Below are positions 44,701-55,148 of a stretch of 64,000 nucleotides of DNA, piece after piece. How positions within the stretch are numbered: the first letter of the stretch is position 1; each line of letters starts with the position of its first letter. Position numbers and translations under genes: made by a program. This DNA is from Xiphydria camelus (Eukaryota; Arthropoda; Insecta; Hymenoptera; Xiphydriidae): NCBI GenBank assembly GCA_963678675.1, contig OY783192.1, positions 14,306,424 through 14,370,423 of the forward strand, written 5' to 3'. Under the pieces are notes generated by a model. That model was not told the origin of the DNA, searched no databases, and saw nothing but the letters and a program-made list of their open reading frames with translations.

Positions 44701-45778
44701 ATGGAACAGGACAAAATCTTCGACTCGGGAAGTTCGCGGATTAATCGTGACAATGACGACGTAAAAAAACTGATTGATTCACCGTTTCCAGAAGTAAAGG
44801 AACTCATATCAATAAGCACTGGAGTTATCGAAGATGAAAAGATAAACTGTTACATGTCTGAAGAAGTTGGTAGAGTGCTGGCATTTCTAAAATCATCGGC
44901 AGCGATTTCTATACCGTAAAATTCAAACGGAATGATAGAGTAAAACTACTTGGTGTTATGAATGTAGACATCCGAATGGAAGACGACATTGTCCCGATTA
45001 ATCCTTTATAATTTTCCAAAGAATGTGCATTGCAAAAGAATCTGAAAAAGAACTTGAAAAATTCCTTACGTACGAACTTGCTCCGTTTCCGTTATCCCTT
45101 TTCAATGACGAAGGTATGCGCAAATGCGTTAAATCTTCTATGTATAAGGCATTTGAGCAATATTCTGGAGATATAAATTTTGGAGACACAATGTATGTCA
45201 TCGACGGAGGATATTTATTACACCGAGTCATTTGGCATCGCGGTGAATCGTTTTCATCCATTTGCAATAACTACGTTACATTCGTTCGATCGAACTATAC
45301 ATCCAATGCCATTGTCGTATTCGACGGATATCCGGAAGATGTATCAAACCGTACTACCAAATATGCAGAGCGATTCCGATGATCACGAAAAACTGCTTCA
45401 GTAAACATACTTTTTGACGAGACAATGATCCCAACTGTGTCTCAAGATAAATTTCTGGGCAACGATGCAAATAAGAAACGCCTCATTGGAATGTTGAAGA
45501 CAAAATTTGAAGCTGCAAACGTAATGGTCAAACAAACCACGGAAGATGCGGATACGCTAATAATCAATACCGCAATCAGCGTTCCATCGACATTCGATTC
45601 CGTAATAGTTGTCGGCGAAGACGTAGATCTTCTTATCCTTATGATGGCTGTATCTACGCGTTTAAACATATATATTCTCAAACCAGAAAAAGGAGAAAAT
45701 TCGTATTGGTTTACACGTTGCGTACTTACAATTAGTCAGCTTTGTAATTCTCGTACAGGAAAACGGTTAGTTTTATGA
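44701..45778 (+). pseudogene. PIN-family protein fragment (middle module), frameshifted
   Basis: Translation from ATG 44701 gives KELISISTGVIEDEKINCY. After frame changes near 44910-45020 it gives KELEKFLTYELAPFPLSLF and MRKCVKSSMYKAFEQYSG, then MYVIDGGYLLHRVIWHRG and AIVVFDGYPEDVSN. A further shift near 45370 leads to VSQDKFLGNDANKKRLIGML, TTEDADTLIINTAIS and VIVVGEDVDLLILMM. Conserved acidic residues in IDGG, VFDGY, EDADT and GEDVD resemble the PIN/XPG-type metal site. It corresponds to the region upstream of the HALSGCDTT module seen at 35.1 kb; here the copy ends at 45778 before that motif. Family function unknown. Confidence 0.75.
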
Positions 45779-45786
45779 AAAAAATG

Positions 45787-46098
45787 ATAAGAACCAATTT
45801 TGTAGAGAAAATTATGTAGTTTAATTTATTATAGAATATTTTTGCTGTAAAAGTAACGAGTGACGAGATATGTTGAAAAATCTCCTTTTTTCGTACTTTA
45901 TTACAATATGGCGGCGTCAGCGGAAAAGATACGAGGTAGCAAAATAAAAAATCGAAAAAAGCAGTTCAAAATGCATAGAATTACCAAATATCAAAACTTC
46001 CGCAAATTTTTCCAGGTAAATTTACGTGCTTACTGCACTAGATTAGCAGTTCCAGAGTTTGATGGGAATGCACAGACTAATCACAGTTATTTTTATTA
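45787..46098. repeat. Spacer with a fragment of the 20.4-kb repeat end
   Basis: GTTCCAGAGTTTGATGGGAA and ACAGACTAATCACAG at about 46047-46088 match the end of the duplicated block at 20565-20602. No gene. Confidence 0.5.
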
Positions 46099-46100
46099 TA

Positions 46101-47588
46101 CAGGGTGTTTCACCTAACTTGACCACCTCAAATATCATGGCAGTCTTTGATGATATGAAAAAGTATTGAGAGGAAAAATTGTTCGATACAAAGGGGCAAA
46201 ATACTATTATTAGAAAAGAATTATTTTCTAATTTGTTTTTTTTCAAGATTGACGTGCGTCATTTTTATAAGTAAAGTCCCTAGCATAGTTAGTCTTTAGA
46301 GAGCGCTTGACGCTCTCGGGCAGCGCGCAGTGGACACTGGCCTGCTCGCGGGGGATTGGTGCGGCGGAGCGTCGAGCACGTCACGTCGCGCCAATCAGGG
46401 AGACTGCCGCAAGTCGCCCCACTCGACCGTTACCGGCCAATAGGACCGATAACGGTCCCCTCCGCGTTAGGTATATAAGAGCGGGCGTTGAGCGTAGCGG
46501 GCATTCCGGCGTTGAGGGAGACGCCTGGATCTTCCTCAGTCCTTCTTAGGACTCTTCCAATAGACGACTCGATTCGCATTTGGGTTCCCTTTTCTTTCTC
46601 CCCTTTTCCTTCCGCGGCGTTTTCACGCCTTTCCTTCGCCTCCTTCCGCGGCGTTTTCACGCCTTCCCCGACCGCGGCGCCTTCGCGCCTTCCACCGCTT
46701 CCTTCCGCGGCTTTTTCATGCCTTTCCCTAACCGCGGCGCCTTCACACCTTCCACCTTTTCCCTTCCGCGGCGTTTTCACGCCTTCCCCGACCGCGGCGC
46801 CTTCGCGCTTTCTACCGCTTCCTTCCGCGGCGCCTTCGCGCTTTCCTCCGCTTCCTTCCGCGGCGCCCTTGCGCCTTTCCCTCGACCGCGGTGCCCTCGC
46901 GCCTTTTCCCCGACCGCGGCGCCTTCGCGCCTTTCCTTCCGCGGCCCCTTTGCACCTTTCCCTTTTCCGTTCCCCGCACGCGTGTCAAGATATCAGGGTC
47001 ATTGATGTTATTTTAAATGGGTAGACATATGTTCATTACCACAGTCTTGTAGCTTATAAGAGGACAAATTCAGCAACTGTTAATATGATGACCTTCATTT
47101 GACTTTGAACCAGAAGAATCACGAAATGCGTGCCATGAATTCCAATACTTGTTCGAAGACGATAAAAGAATGACTTTCAATGTCATTGGGATTGTGTGAA
47201 ATGTTATTGTTTCTGATGCTTATAAACAAACCTCTGAGGTATCTTGTTCCGTCATGAGGGAGAAAGTAAGGATTGGTCTTCAAACAAGTATGGGAATTCA
47301 TGGCACGCATTTTGTGTTTCTTCTCGTTCAAGGTCTAGTGAAGGTCATCATATTAACAGTTACTGAATTTGTCCTCTTATAAGCTACAAGACTGTGGTAA
47401 TGAAAATATGCCGACGCATTTAAAATAACATCGATGACCTTGATATCTTGAAAAAAACTAATTAGAAAATAATTCTTTTCTAATAACAGTATTTGCCCCT
47501 TTGTATCGAACAATTTTTCCTCTCAATATTTTTTCATATCAAAGACTGACGTGATATTTGAGGTGGTCAAGTTAGGTGAAACTCCCCG
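46101..47588. mobile_element. TA-flanked foldback with CAGGGTGTTTCACC tips
   Basis: The left end CAGGGTGTTTCACCTAACTT and the right end AAGTTAGGTGAAACTCCCCG are flanked by TA. Arms (left 46101-46249 plus 46992-47165; right about 47275-47588) match over about 320 bp, including GTCTTGTAGCTTATAAGAGG. The left arm is split by a solo LTR. No ORF. Confidence 0.85.
46250..46987 (+). mobile_element. Solo LTR, 738 bp, with TATA box and GC-rich tandem repeats
   Basis: The insert starts TGACGTGCGTCA and ends ACGCGTGTCA (TG...CA with short inverted ends) and is flanked by AGAT at 46246-46249 and 46988-46991, a 4-bp duplication as in Ty3/gypsy-type LTRs. A TATATAAGA box lies at 46473-46480. Downstream (46600-46960) are about ten imperfect CCTTCCGCGGCG-TTTTCACGCC type units. 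Orientation is inferred from the TATA box. No internal retroviral coding sequence adjoins it. Confidence 0.75.
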
Positions 47589-48040
47589 TATAGGGGGGAT
47601 TCCACATCAACTTTAAATGCCGCCGACCTTTGAGTCACAGATTTTGTTGTAATTTTTTTTATGTAGTACTTTACCATTTATAATAATTCCTCAAATTTCT
47701 TTTTAATCCAACATTGCGTTCTTGCCATATCATTTATTGAAATTTCCCATATTTTCTAATCTTGTGAAATTTATTCTCAATTTTCTCCTACTAAATGAAC
47801 TCTAAGAAAAAAATTCCTTATACAAAAAATACTCTATAACCGGAGCTTAGTAGAAAAAATTGATATCATTTTTAAACAAGCGAATAATATGAGAGAAAAT
47901 AGTTTATTTTAGAAATATTTAATTATCTGAAATACGCCATTTTTGTTTTTAACGAAATTTTAACCATGAATTGATGGTGTATTAGGAAAATATTGAGCCT
48001 GAAACGACGTTGAGATGAGCATTGGTTCTTTTTATATTAA

Positions 48041-48941
48041 CACGTTGACTGTCCCATGAGTTACATATTCATACAGAAACGTCGCTGTATGACCATGAGA
48101 CATATCGAGTGCTACACGGAAGGACCTCGTAAGTGCAAGGCACTGAAATATGACTTACGAGGTTCTGCCGTGTAACACATTCGATATCGTCACCCTAATT
48201 ATAAAACCTCGTAACTCCAGAATCACAAATTTTACAGGACACACAAAAAACGCTTATATTGCGCATAGACGTAAGGAAGTTAACGTTTTCTATTCTGGTA
48301 ATAGTATTAAAACTAAATTATATGGAGTTGCATGGTTTTCTCTATCTTATAAAGTATTTTTTTCTAACAGATGGCACTAAAATCTCATTTTTAACTAAAA
48401 GTAGAGTTACGAGGTTTTATAATTAGGGTGATGATGTGTGATTCATTTGCCATTGCCGTATGCATGATGATTTCGTTTTTGGACGTCGTGGGATGAAAAA
48501 AATTCCTTATGGGGCCAGTCAACGTGTTAAACAATTACTGAGCATCAGAAAAAGGAATTCTTTTAAAAATAAAGTGTCAGCATCTTATATCATGATTTTT
48601 TTATTTAATTATTTTGTAGATTGTATAATCGTTAGAAAAAGAATATTTTTTCGTAACTACAGTGATTAGCAGTGGGAATAATTATACAGTCTACAAAATA
48701 ATTAAATAACAAAATCATGACATAAGATGCTGACACTTTATTTTTAAAAGAATTCCTTCTTCTGATACTCAGTAATTGTTTAACACGTGGACTGTCCCCA
48801 TAAGGAATTTTTTCCATCCCACGACGTCCAAAAATGAAATCACCATGCATACGGCAATGGCAAATGAATCACATGTCCCATGAACGTACAACGACGTTTC
48901 GGTATGAATCATAATATGTGACTCATGGGACAGTCAACGTG
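48041..48941. mobile_element. TTAA foldback, 901 bp, at the centre of the larger foldback
   Basis: The tips CACGTTGACTGTCCCATGAG and its complement are flanked by TTAA (48037-48040, 48942-48945). Inner arms 48434-48660 and 48670-48860 are inverted (GGACGTCGTGGGATG, GTGTCAGCATCTTAT). Palindromic insertions sit in the left arm at about 48105-48183 (CTACACGGAAGGACCTCGTA) and 48197-48433 (CACCCTAATTATAAAACCTC). Confidence 0.8.
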
Positions 48942-49374
48942 TTAATATAAAATGAACCAATGCTCATCCCAACTTCGTTTCGGGCTCAATATTTTCCTAT
49001 ACACCAAGGAATTCATGGTTAAAATTTCGTTAAAAACAAAAATGGCGTATTTCAGATAATTAAATATTTCTAAAATAAACTATTTTCTCTCATATTATTC
49101 GCTTGTTTAGAAATGATATCAATTTTTTTCTACTAAGTGTTCAGGTTATAAAGAGCATTTTTTGTATAAGGAATTTTTTTCTTGAAGTTCATTTAATAGG
49201 AGAAAATTGGGAATACATTTCACAAGATTAGAAAATATGGGAAATTTCAATAAATGATAGGGCAAGAACCCAATGTTGGAATAAAAAGAAATTTGAGAAT
49301 TTATTATAAATGGTAAAGTACTACATAAAAAAAATTATAACAAAATCTGTGACTCAAAGTTCGGCGGCATTTAA

Positions 49375-50049
49375 AGTAGTATGTCACGAATCGATTTCCA
49401 AGATTAAAATATGAAATAATTTTGTATGCAAGTTAATATCAATAGAAACCTCCTGGTGCAATTTGTGGTAGATTGACCGTTTAGTATGTTTGATAAAAAT
49501 TAATTATCAAGTAGGAAATAACCCAGAGTCTTATGGGCAAGTCACATTTTTCGGGGTTTGTATGTAAAATCCAAGATAAAAATATATAAAAATACCAAAA
49601 AACGGGAAAAAAACAAACATTTACAACCATTGATGAAAAATATGACCGTTTGATACTTTAGTTATAACTAATTTCTGCTTCTCGGTGTTTCGAAATAGCG
49701 TGTCGAGTAGATGCGGCAACGTCTCGTCAGTGGAGTGGGTTCAAGCGTGCACTTCAAATCTCGTTTTCCCCACGATACACTCAAACGTTTGAGTGTATCG
49801 TAGTTTTCCCTACTGGGCCACGAGCCCAGTGATAATATGCGTTGCCACACATAAAAAGGCGCTAGTCAAAGGAGGCACATTATTTGAATAATAAGTGAAA
49901 AATAATCAAAATAATCGACTAAGTCTTATGGTCATACATTTTATAATTTACAAAGAGAATTTTCAATTATAAATCATAGTTTTTTATGACTTTTTTTATA
50001 TTTCTTTTACGGACACTCAACGATCACTTTGGAGAGTGACCATACTACT
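49375..50049. mobile_element. TTAA element, 675 bp, AGTAGTATG tips
   Basis: The tips AGTAGTATGTCAC and GTGACCATACTACT are flanked by TTAA (49371-49374, 50050-50053), and the foldback arm resumes across them. Contains a perfect 30-bp palindrome at 49772-49801. No recognised protein. Confidence 0.8.
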
Positions 50050-50368
50050 TTAAAGTTGATGTGGAACCCCCCATATATTGATTTACTTTGTTCTAATGAT
50101 AATTTGACCATATACGCAGATCTGTTCATTGTATTTTAATATTTTGTTCGTTATTATAACAAATAAGTACCAAAATAATGCAAACTTTAAATAACACTTC
50201 GATAACCATCAACACTGACAGCACTATCACACAATCGTTTTAAGGTTAGGTGTATACGCCTCTATGTTATGTTCGATAGATGTAAGATTTTTGATACGCC
50301 AAACACAATAATGTCGGTAAAATAGTGTTCTTTAGAAATATCGATATATCCGATTAGGAAAAGGTGCT

Positions 50369-50653
50369 TGTGGGAATAGACTTAGAACTCGACGTTATTA
50401 CTCGCGGTACAATTTATGTGAAAATAGACTTAGAACTCGACGTTTTGTTACTCGCGGTCTGCGTTGCGACTATTCGGATCCACACACCGGCGACGCCCGA
50501 TAGCGAATCAGACCTAAGGGCGAGGACGCATGACGGCGCACCGATCGTCCGGCCGCGGTGGGTACGACTCGATCGATAGAATATCGACGCGAGATTCGAT
50601 ATCATCGTAGGACGAGTGCACGCAATTTTTGACCTCCAATACCGACACAGACA
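50369..50653 (-). repeat. BEL 3' LTR
   Basis: Starts TGTGGGAATAGACTTAG and ends CCGACACAGACA on the plus strand. Contains a doubled AATAGACTTAGAACTCGACG unit near its left end. Confidence 0.92.
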
Positions 50654-50831
50654 TACCGCCCACTAAATTAGGTACGCTAATGAGCTTATCGTTATCAGAA
50701 GTTACAGGCAATTTACATAATTTAGCAATTGCTCTTTTGAATAGTCCGCTAGCGGTACGAACGGTGACCACGCGAACGAAATTGTCACAGCCAGGATGCA
50801 GCTCCACTACTCGTCCCAATCTCCACTTTAA
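50654..50831 (-). pseudogene. BEL polyprotein C-terminal tail
   Basis: The minus-strand frame encodes [20 protein letters not shown] and [14 protein letters not shown], the usual end of BEL integrase proteins. It is separated from the preceding part by the TTAA element 50832-51565; the frame joins across one TTAA. Confidence 0.85.
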
Positions 50832-51565
50832 GGTATTTCAATGGTGACAGTCGTATTCAAATTTTCTGCTTCAGGACTTAGTACAACTGATCACAAACTG
50901 TATTATGCACGAACGAAACTTTTGAGTAACTCTGTACTCTGAGCTCCTTGCTACACAGAGACCTTCTGTGTACAAATGTACCTCACAGATATACACTGCC
51001 TGGCCCGTTAATCGTGGCAACAGTGCTTCTCTCTCCTTAAAATACCGCTATGTGCCTGCCACTACATGCCGTAGTGGAGGCTGCCGCGCCATGCCACTGG
51101 CTATCCCCTCTCCGGTAGCAAAAGTACTTCTGAGTTCCATAGTCACATGAGAGGGCTAAATCAGCTGTGCGCACTGTTGCCACATCACCGTTACTCGTCC
51201 CCACCACTTTGCAGTTTCAAGAAAAATCTCAGTTTTTAAGTTATAATTTCTCTGAAACTATATGGCTCAGCACTTCCAGTTTTTGTGAACATAATCCTAT
51301 AATATCATTTTATTCGCCGTTAGTTTTTCTTTAACATTGTAAGATTGGTTCTGTAGTTATAACTCAAAACGTCACTGAGGTACCGTCTTTCTACATGTTA
51401 GCCATTGAAAGTCAGTGTAGAAAATGCTACTTTGAATTAACATTTTCTTTTAAACTACACGGCTCAGCCTTTTGAAATTTTGGAAATCGATGGGTAATAT
51501 TTCAGTCTTTTGATTGGCAATATTTCATGAGATTCGTAAGAAAAACGCAAAACCATGGAAATACC
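50832..51565. mobile_element. TTAA element in the BEL integrase, 734 bp
   Basis: The tips GGTATTTCAATGG and CCATGGAAATACC are flanked by TTAA (50828-50831, 51566-51569). No transposase recognised. It postdates the BEL insertion, because the BEL frame resumes when one TTAA is kept. Confidence 0.85.
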
Positions 51566-51569
51566 TTAA

Positions 51570-52352
51570 AGGAGGGAGATCCTCGTCGCGGAGCGTAACC
51601 AAGTCTCCGACTTGGAGATTGGTTTGTTTCGTCTTCCATTTACCTCGACCTTGCAAATCGGCCAAGTATTCGGCCGCCCACCGTTTCCAAAAATTTTGCA
51701 GTACGTTTTGAATTAGGCGCCAGCGATCCAAGCGATTGAGAGGTGTATCCGTTTCATCGGCGTCCGGAAGACAGGTCAACGACCCTCCCACGAGGAAATG
51801 GCCTGGCGTTAGAGGTTCCAAATCCGAGGGATCCGTTGACAGAGGAGACAACGGCCTCGAATTGAGGCATGCCTCGATTTGTATCAACACGGTAGAAAGC
51901 TCCTCAAAGGTGAATAGGGCGTTTCCCATCACGCGCTTCAAGTGATGCTTGCAGGATTTTATGCCTGCTTCCCACAGCCCTCCCATGTGTGGGGACTGCG
52001 GCGGGATGAATTGCCATTCAATGCCTTCGTGGGCAAGTGTACCTCCGACGCTTCCTTTTGCTTGAGCCCTAGCGAATTCGTCATTTCCTTCAGCTCTCGA
52101 TTGGCGCCAACGAAATTCGTCGCGTTGTCGCTGTAAAGCTTCTTCAGGCGTCCTCTTCGGCCTATGAAGCGGTGAAGAGTGGCAATAAAGGCGGCTGATG
52201 TAAGCTCGGTCGTAGCCTCCAAATGAATGGCCTTCGTGGTGAAGCAGATGAATAGGGCAACGTATGATTTGTTTGTCTTGCGGTCCCGACCCTTGTTGAC
52301 GAGCATGATAATTGGCCCAGCAAAATCAACTCCAGTGATTGCAAACGGGCGA
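51570..52352 (-). pseudogene. BEL integrase core and C-terminal domain
   Basis: On the minus strand GVDFAGPI carries the first catalytic Asp, YSDNATNFVGANREL the second, and MGGLWEAGIKSCKHHLKRV the Glu after a frameshift near 51985. The DUF5641-type C-terminal region follows (SLTCLPDADETD, RWRLIQNVLQNFWKRW). Catalytic residues are present but in two frames. Confidence 0.9.
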
Positions 52353-52356
52353 TTAA

Positions 52357-53138
52357 CCCTTAACTGGTCATGTGGAGTCTCACAGACTCCGCCGTTTAGA
52401 TTTGTCCAGATATTTCTAGAATGCCACACCTCTTAAGCTTACCTCTCCACCTAATCTATCTTCTATTGGTACAGAATTTGTCACGTGATTTACAGAGTGG
52501 TAGGAGCATTGCTGACTGTGCAGTATTATAAATTTAGTCTTTAGGAGTCTTTCAGACTCAACGTGTCGGTTAATGTGATTTATTTCATAACATTGCGAAC
52601 ATGGCTGGACCATCAAAAGCGTGCGCTACGGACAAGAATTTTGAAGAAATATTGCTACTTGTGTCCTACTACGAAATATCGTAAGACTAAATACCTTTGC
52701 TTGCAGTGCAATCAGGCTATCTGTCTACAGTGTTCCAAGCCTATATGCAATGCATGTGCAGAAAAGCTAGAATTTTAGGGCATGCTGTAATGTACTGGGT
52801 TATCATTTTTGGGACTAAATTTACAACTGAAGTTACGTTAGTTTATGTTTAATAACTATAATTATAAAAAAAAATACATATTTCAGTTTTTTATTATTCT
52901 TTCATTCAAGTTCTGAAAATTGAGGAAAATTGGTTAGTCGCTTTATATATATGTTGTCTCAGCATTAATTTCTTAACGAATATGTTCATGCATTTTTATT
53001 ATTTAAGAAAAAGTGTATTCCTTTTAAGTTCAATATAGTTTTTAAAAAAATTGTTTTTTTCTTATCAAATAAGCCCAGGAGTCTGTCAGACTCCCCCTGA
53101 CCGTTAGTGTAAAAAAATTGCACCTGACCAGTTAAGGG
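52357..53138 (+). mobile_element. TTAA element with an orphan piggyBac-type zinc domain
   Basis: The tips CCCTTAACTGGTCATG and TGACCAGTTAAGGG are flanked by TTAA (52353-52356, 53139-53142). The first eleven bases equal those of the MITE at 7633. It is inserted in the BEL integrase between the zinc-binding and core regions, and the BEL frame resumes across one TTAA. GTCTGTGAGACTCC-like inverted pieces occur near both ends. Confidence 0.9.
52563..52778 (+). pseudogene. PiggyBac transposase C-terminal cysteine-rich domain, orphan
   Basis: The frame encodes RTRILKKYCYLCPTTKYRKT, then YLCLQCNQAICLQCSKPICNAC. This C-x2-C ... C-x2-C-x4-C-x2-C-x4-C-x2-C pattern is that of the zinc-binding end of piggyBac transposases, which binds element DNA. 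The catalytic core is absent. The ATG at 52563 gives 71 residues. An internal deletion derivative is the simplest explanation. Confidence 0.75.
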
Positions 53139-53142
53139 TTAA

Positions 53143-53437
53143 CACACACTCGGTCACTCGGCAAAGATCCTATTGCTTGAGATAGCCCCCGCGGACTCTT
53201 TCGTGCGCAGCAAACACATTCGTGGCAGACTCTTCGCGCCAAATCGCGACCCCGGAGAATCCAATATCGTTCTCTTATTGAAGCCAGCAGGAGCTGTTGA
53301 CCTGCGTGTAGCAATCGACGATGCTCCCTTTCGAACAATAATTTTGAAAACCGAGTACTGGCTGGCAAAATGATCGGATGCTTCCTGGAGAAAGCCCATA
53401 GGGCATGACGAAGCCGACCGCCCACCCTCAGAACCTC
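53143..53437 (-). pseudogene. BEL integrase zinc-binding (H2C2) region
   Basis: Reads KLLFEREHRRLLHAGQQLLL, then VCHECVCCARKSP, with the HH-CC pattern of an integrase N-terminal zinc domain. A TAA around 53436 separates it in frame from the upstream RNase H part. Confidence 0.9.
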
Positions 53438-54980
53438 TTATTCATCTAGGAAGGGCTGCAGTTGTAGAATTTTGCTGGTATTCTTCAACGCACGATTTTC
53501 CCTTAGATTCTTGATTTCGTCAGCAAACTCGATTGATTGCACGTGCCGAATGAGGCGTCTTTGTGAGTCTTGTATCTCAGAAACTAGCAGTCTCGACGAT
53601 TCCCGTGAACCTGGAGGCTTCTTGAGGTTGGACAGATATCGTATACAATATGCCAATACTCTTTCAAGCACCGTTAGCGACGAAAACTTGTCAATCAGAG
53701 TTTGCAAGATTATGTTCTTGTTGCCGGAAAAAGCGCAGATTTTTGCCTTCTTACGTTCCTCCACTTCGATTTGTTCGGACTGCTCAAACGATGGATTTAC
53801 CTCGGCTGAATCGTCGACAGTCAACCATGACTCTTCGCGCAACCATTGTGGTCCAGACCACCACAACGCGGAATCCTTGAGTAGTCGCAGTGTTGTGCCT
53901 CGTGAGATTAGGTCTGCGGGATTGTCTACGCCCTTCACGTGTCCCCAATATTGGGCCGGCACCATCTCGACGATTTCGTTCACGCGATTCGCTACGAACG
54001 TCTTCCATCGTGATGCGTCGCCTTGAATCCACCATAGAGCGACTTGAGAGTCTGACCATGCTCGAAAGCCTTCAATGGGTACTCTCAAGCTTCGCTGAGC
54101 ATTTTTGATGAGATGAGCGAGCAATACGGCACTGCACAGCTCCAATCTGAGTATAGATGTTGGCTTAATTGGAGCCACCCGTGACTTGGAGCATAGAAGT
54201 CTCGATGTGATCGCACCGTCACTGTTTCGAGAGTAAATGTACAAGCAGGCTCCGTACGCGTGCTCGGACGCGTCGCAGAAGCCGTGAAGGTATATCCTCC
54301 TTGCGTTTTGGTAAGGGACAACTCTTCTCGGAATGAAAATCGTTTCAGCCGCGTTCATATCTTCTCGGAATTGCTCCCATCTCTCAACGAGAGACGTCGG
54401 CAATGGTTCTTCCCAACGACAATTAGCTCGCCACGTCTCCTGCATGATTAACTTCACGGCCATTATTATCGGCCCTATAAGGCCCAGAGGATCGAAAACC
54501 TTGCTGATGGCTGACAGAATCTCGCGTTTAGTCGTTGCGGCCTCCGCTCTGTAGACGGAGAATCGAAATTGGTCGTTGGTCGGGTCCCACTCAAGCCCGA
54601 GTGTCTTGATCGTATCGTTTCCATCAATACGATGGTTGGAGGAGCTTTCCTTCAAATGAGAAGGTACTCGCTCGAGGGTGTCCTCGTGATTGGAACACCA
54701 TTTGTGTGCTTCGAATCCCTCAGATCTCAGCATTGCAGTTAGCTGTTCTTGTAGCGCGACGGCTTCTTCGACGTTCTCGACTCCCGCTAAGATATCGTCT
54801 ACATACGCTTGATCGAGTAAGACTCGTGCCGCTGCCGGAAAATCATGTTTTGCCTCTTCCGCGAGTTTCTGAACGCACCTTATCGCTAAGTAAGAGGAAC
54901 TAGCTTGGCCGTACGTGACCGTGTTAAGGCGAAATTCCTGAATGGGCTCATCTAAGGAGAACCTCCAGAGGATTCGCTAA
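53438..54980 (-). pseudogene. BEL reverse transcriptase (C-terminal part) and RNase H
   Basis: YVDD, the RT catalytic motif, is at 54794-54805. Downstream on the minus strand come GLEWDPTNDQFRF, KVFDPLGLIGPIIM (the Pao-type A17/RT connection), then the RNase H-like YLHGFCDASEHAYGACLY and AWSDSQVALWWI, and VDNPADLISRG. A TAG at about 54980 (C-stop-R where family members have Gln) breaks the frame between the RT fingers and palm. Confidence 0.92.
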
Positions 54981-55148
54981 CAGTCTCGATCGTCCGGATG
55001 TACGAGCACTTGTCGGTACATTTGGCGAATGTCTCCGGTTAACGCAACATTATAAAAACGGAACCGCATGACAATATCTAGTATGCTACCCTGAATCGTG
55101 TGTCCAACGCGGAGAATATCATTAAGCGATTTCCCTGAGCTAGTCTTG

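Larger units (their letters stand above)
47591..50074. mobile_element. Large foldback with about 440-bp arms
   Basis: The ends AGGGGGGATTCCACATCAAC and its complement at 50074 bound arms 47591-48036 and 48946-49374 plus 50050-50074. The arms are nearly perfect and meet at a TTAA. Two TTAA elements are inserted, one in the centre and one in the right arm. No ORF. Confidence 0.8.

Noticed and set aside
46488..47024. Long Ser/Pro/Phe-rich frames over the GC-rich array, both strands
   Set aside because: They follow from the tandem CCGCGGCG-type units inside a solo LTR; no domain and no start context.
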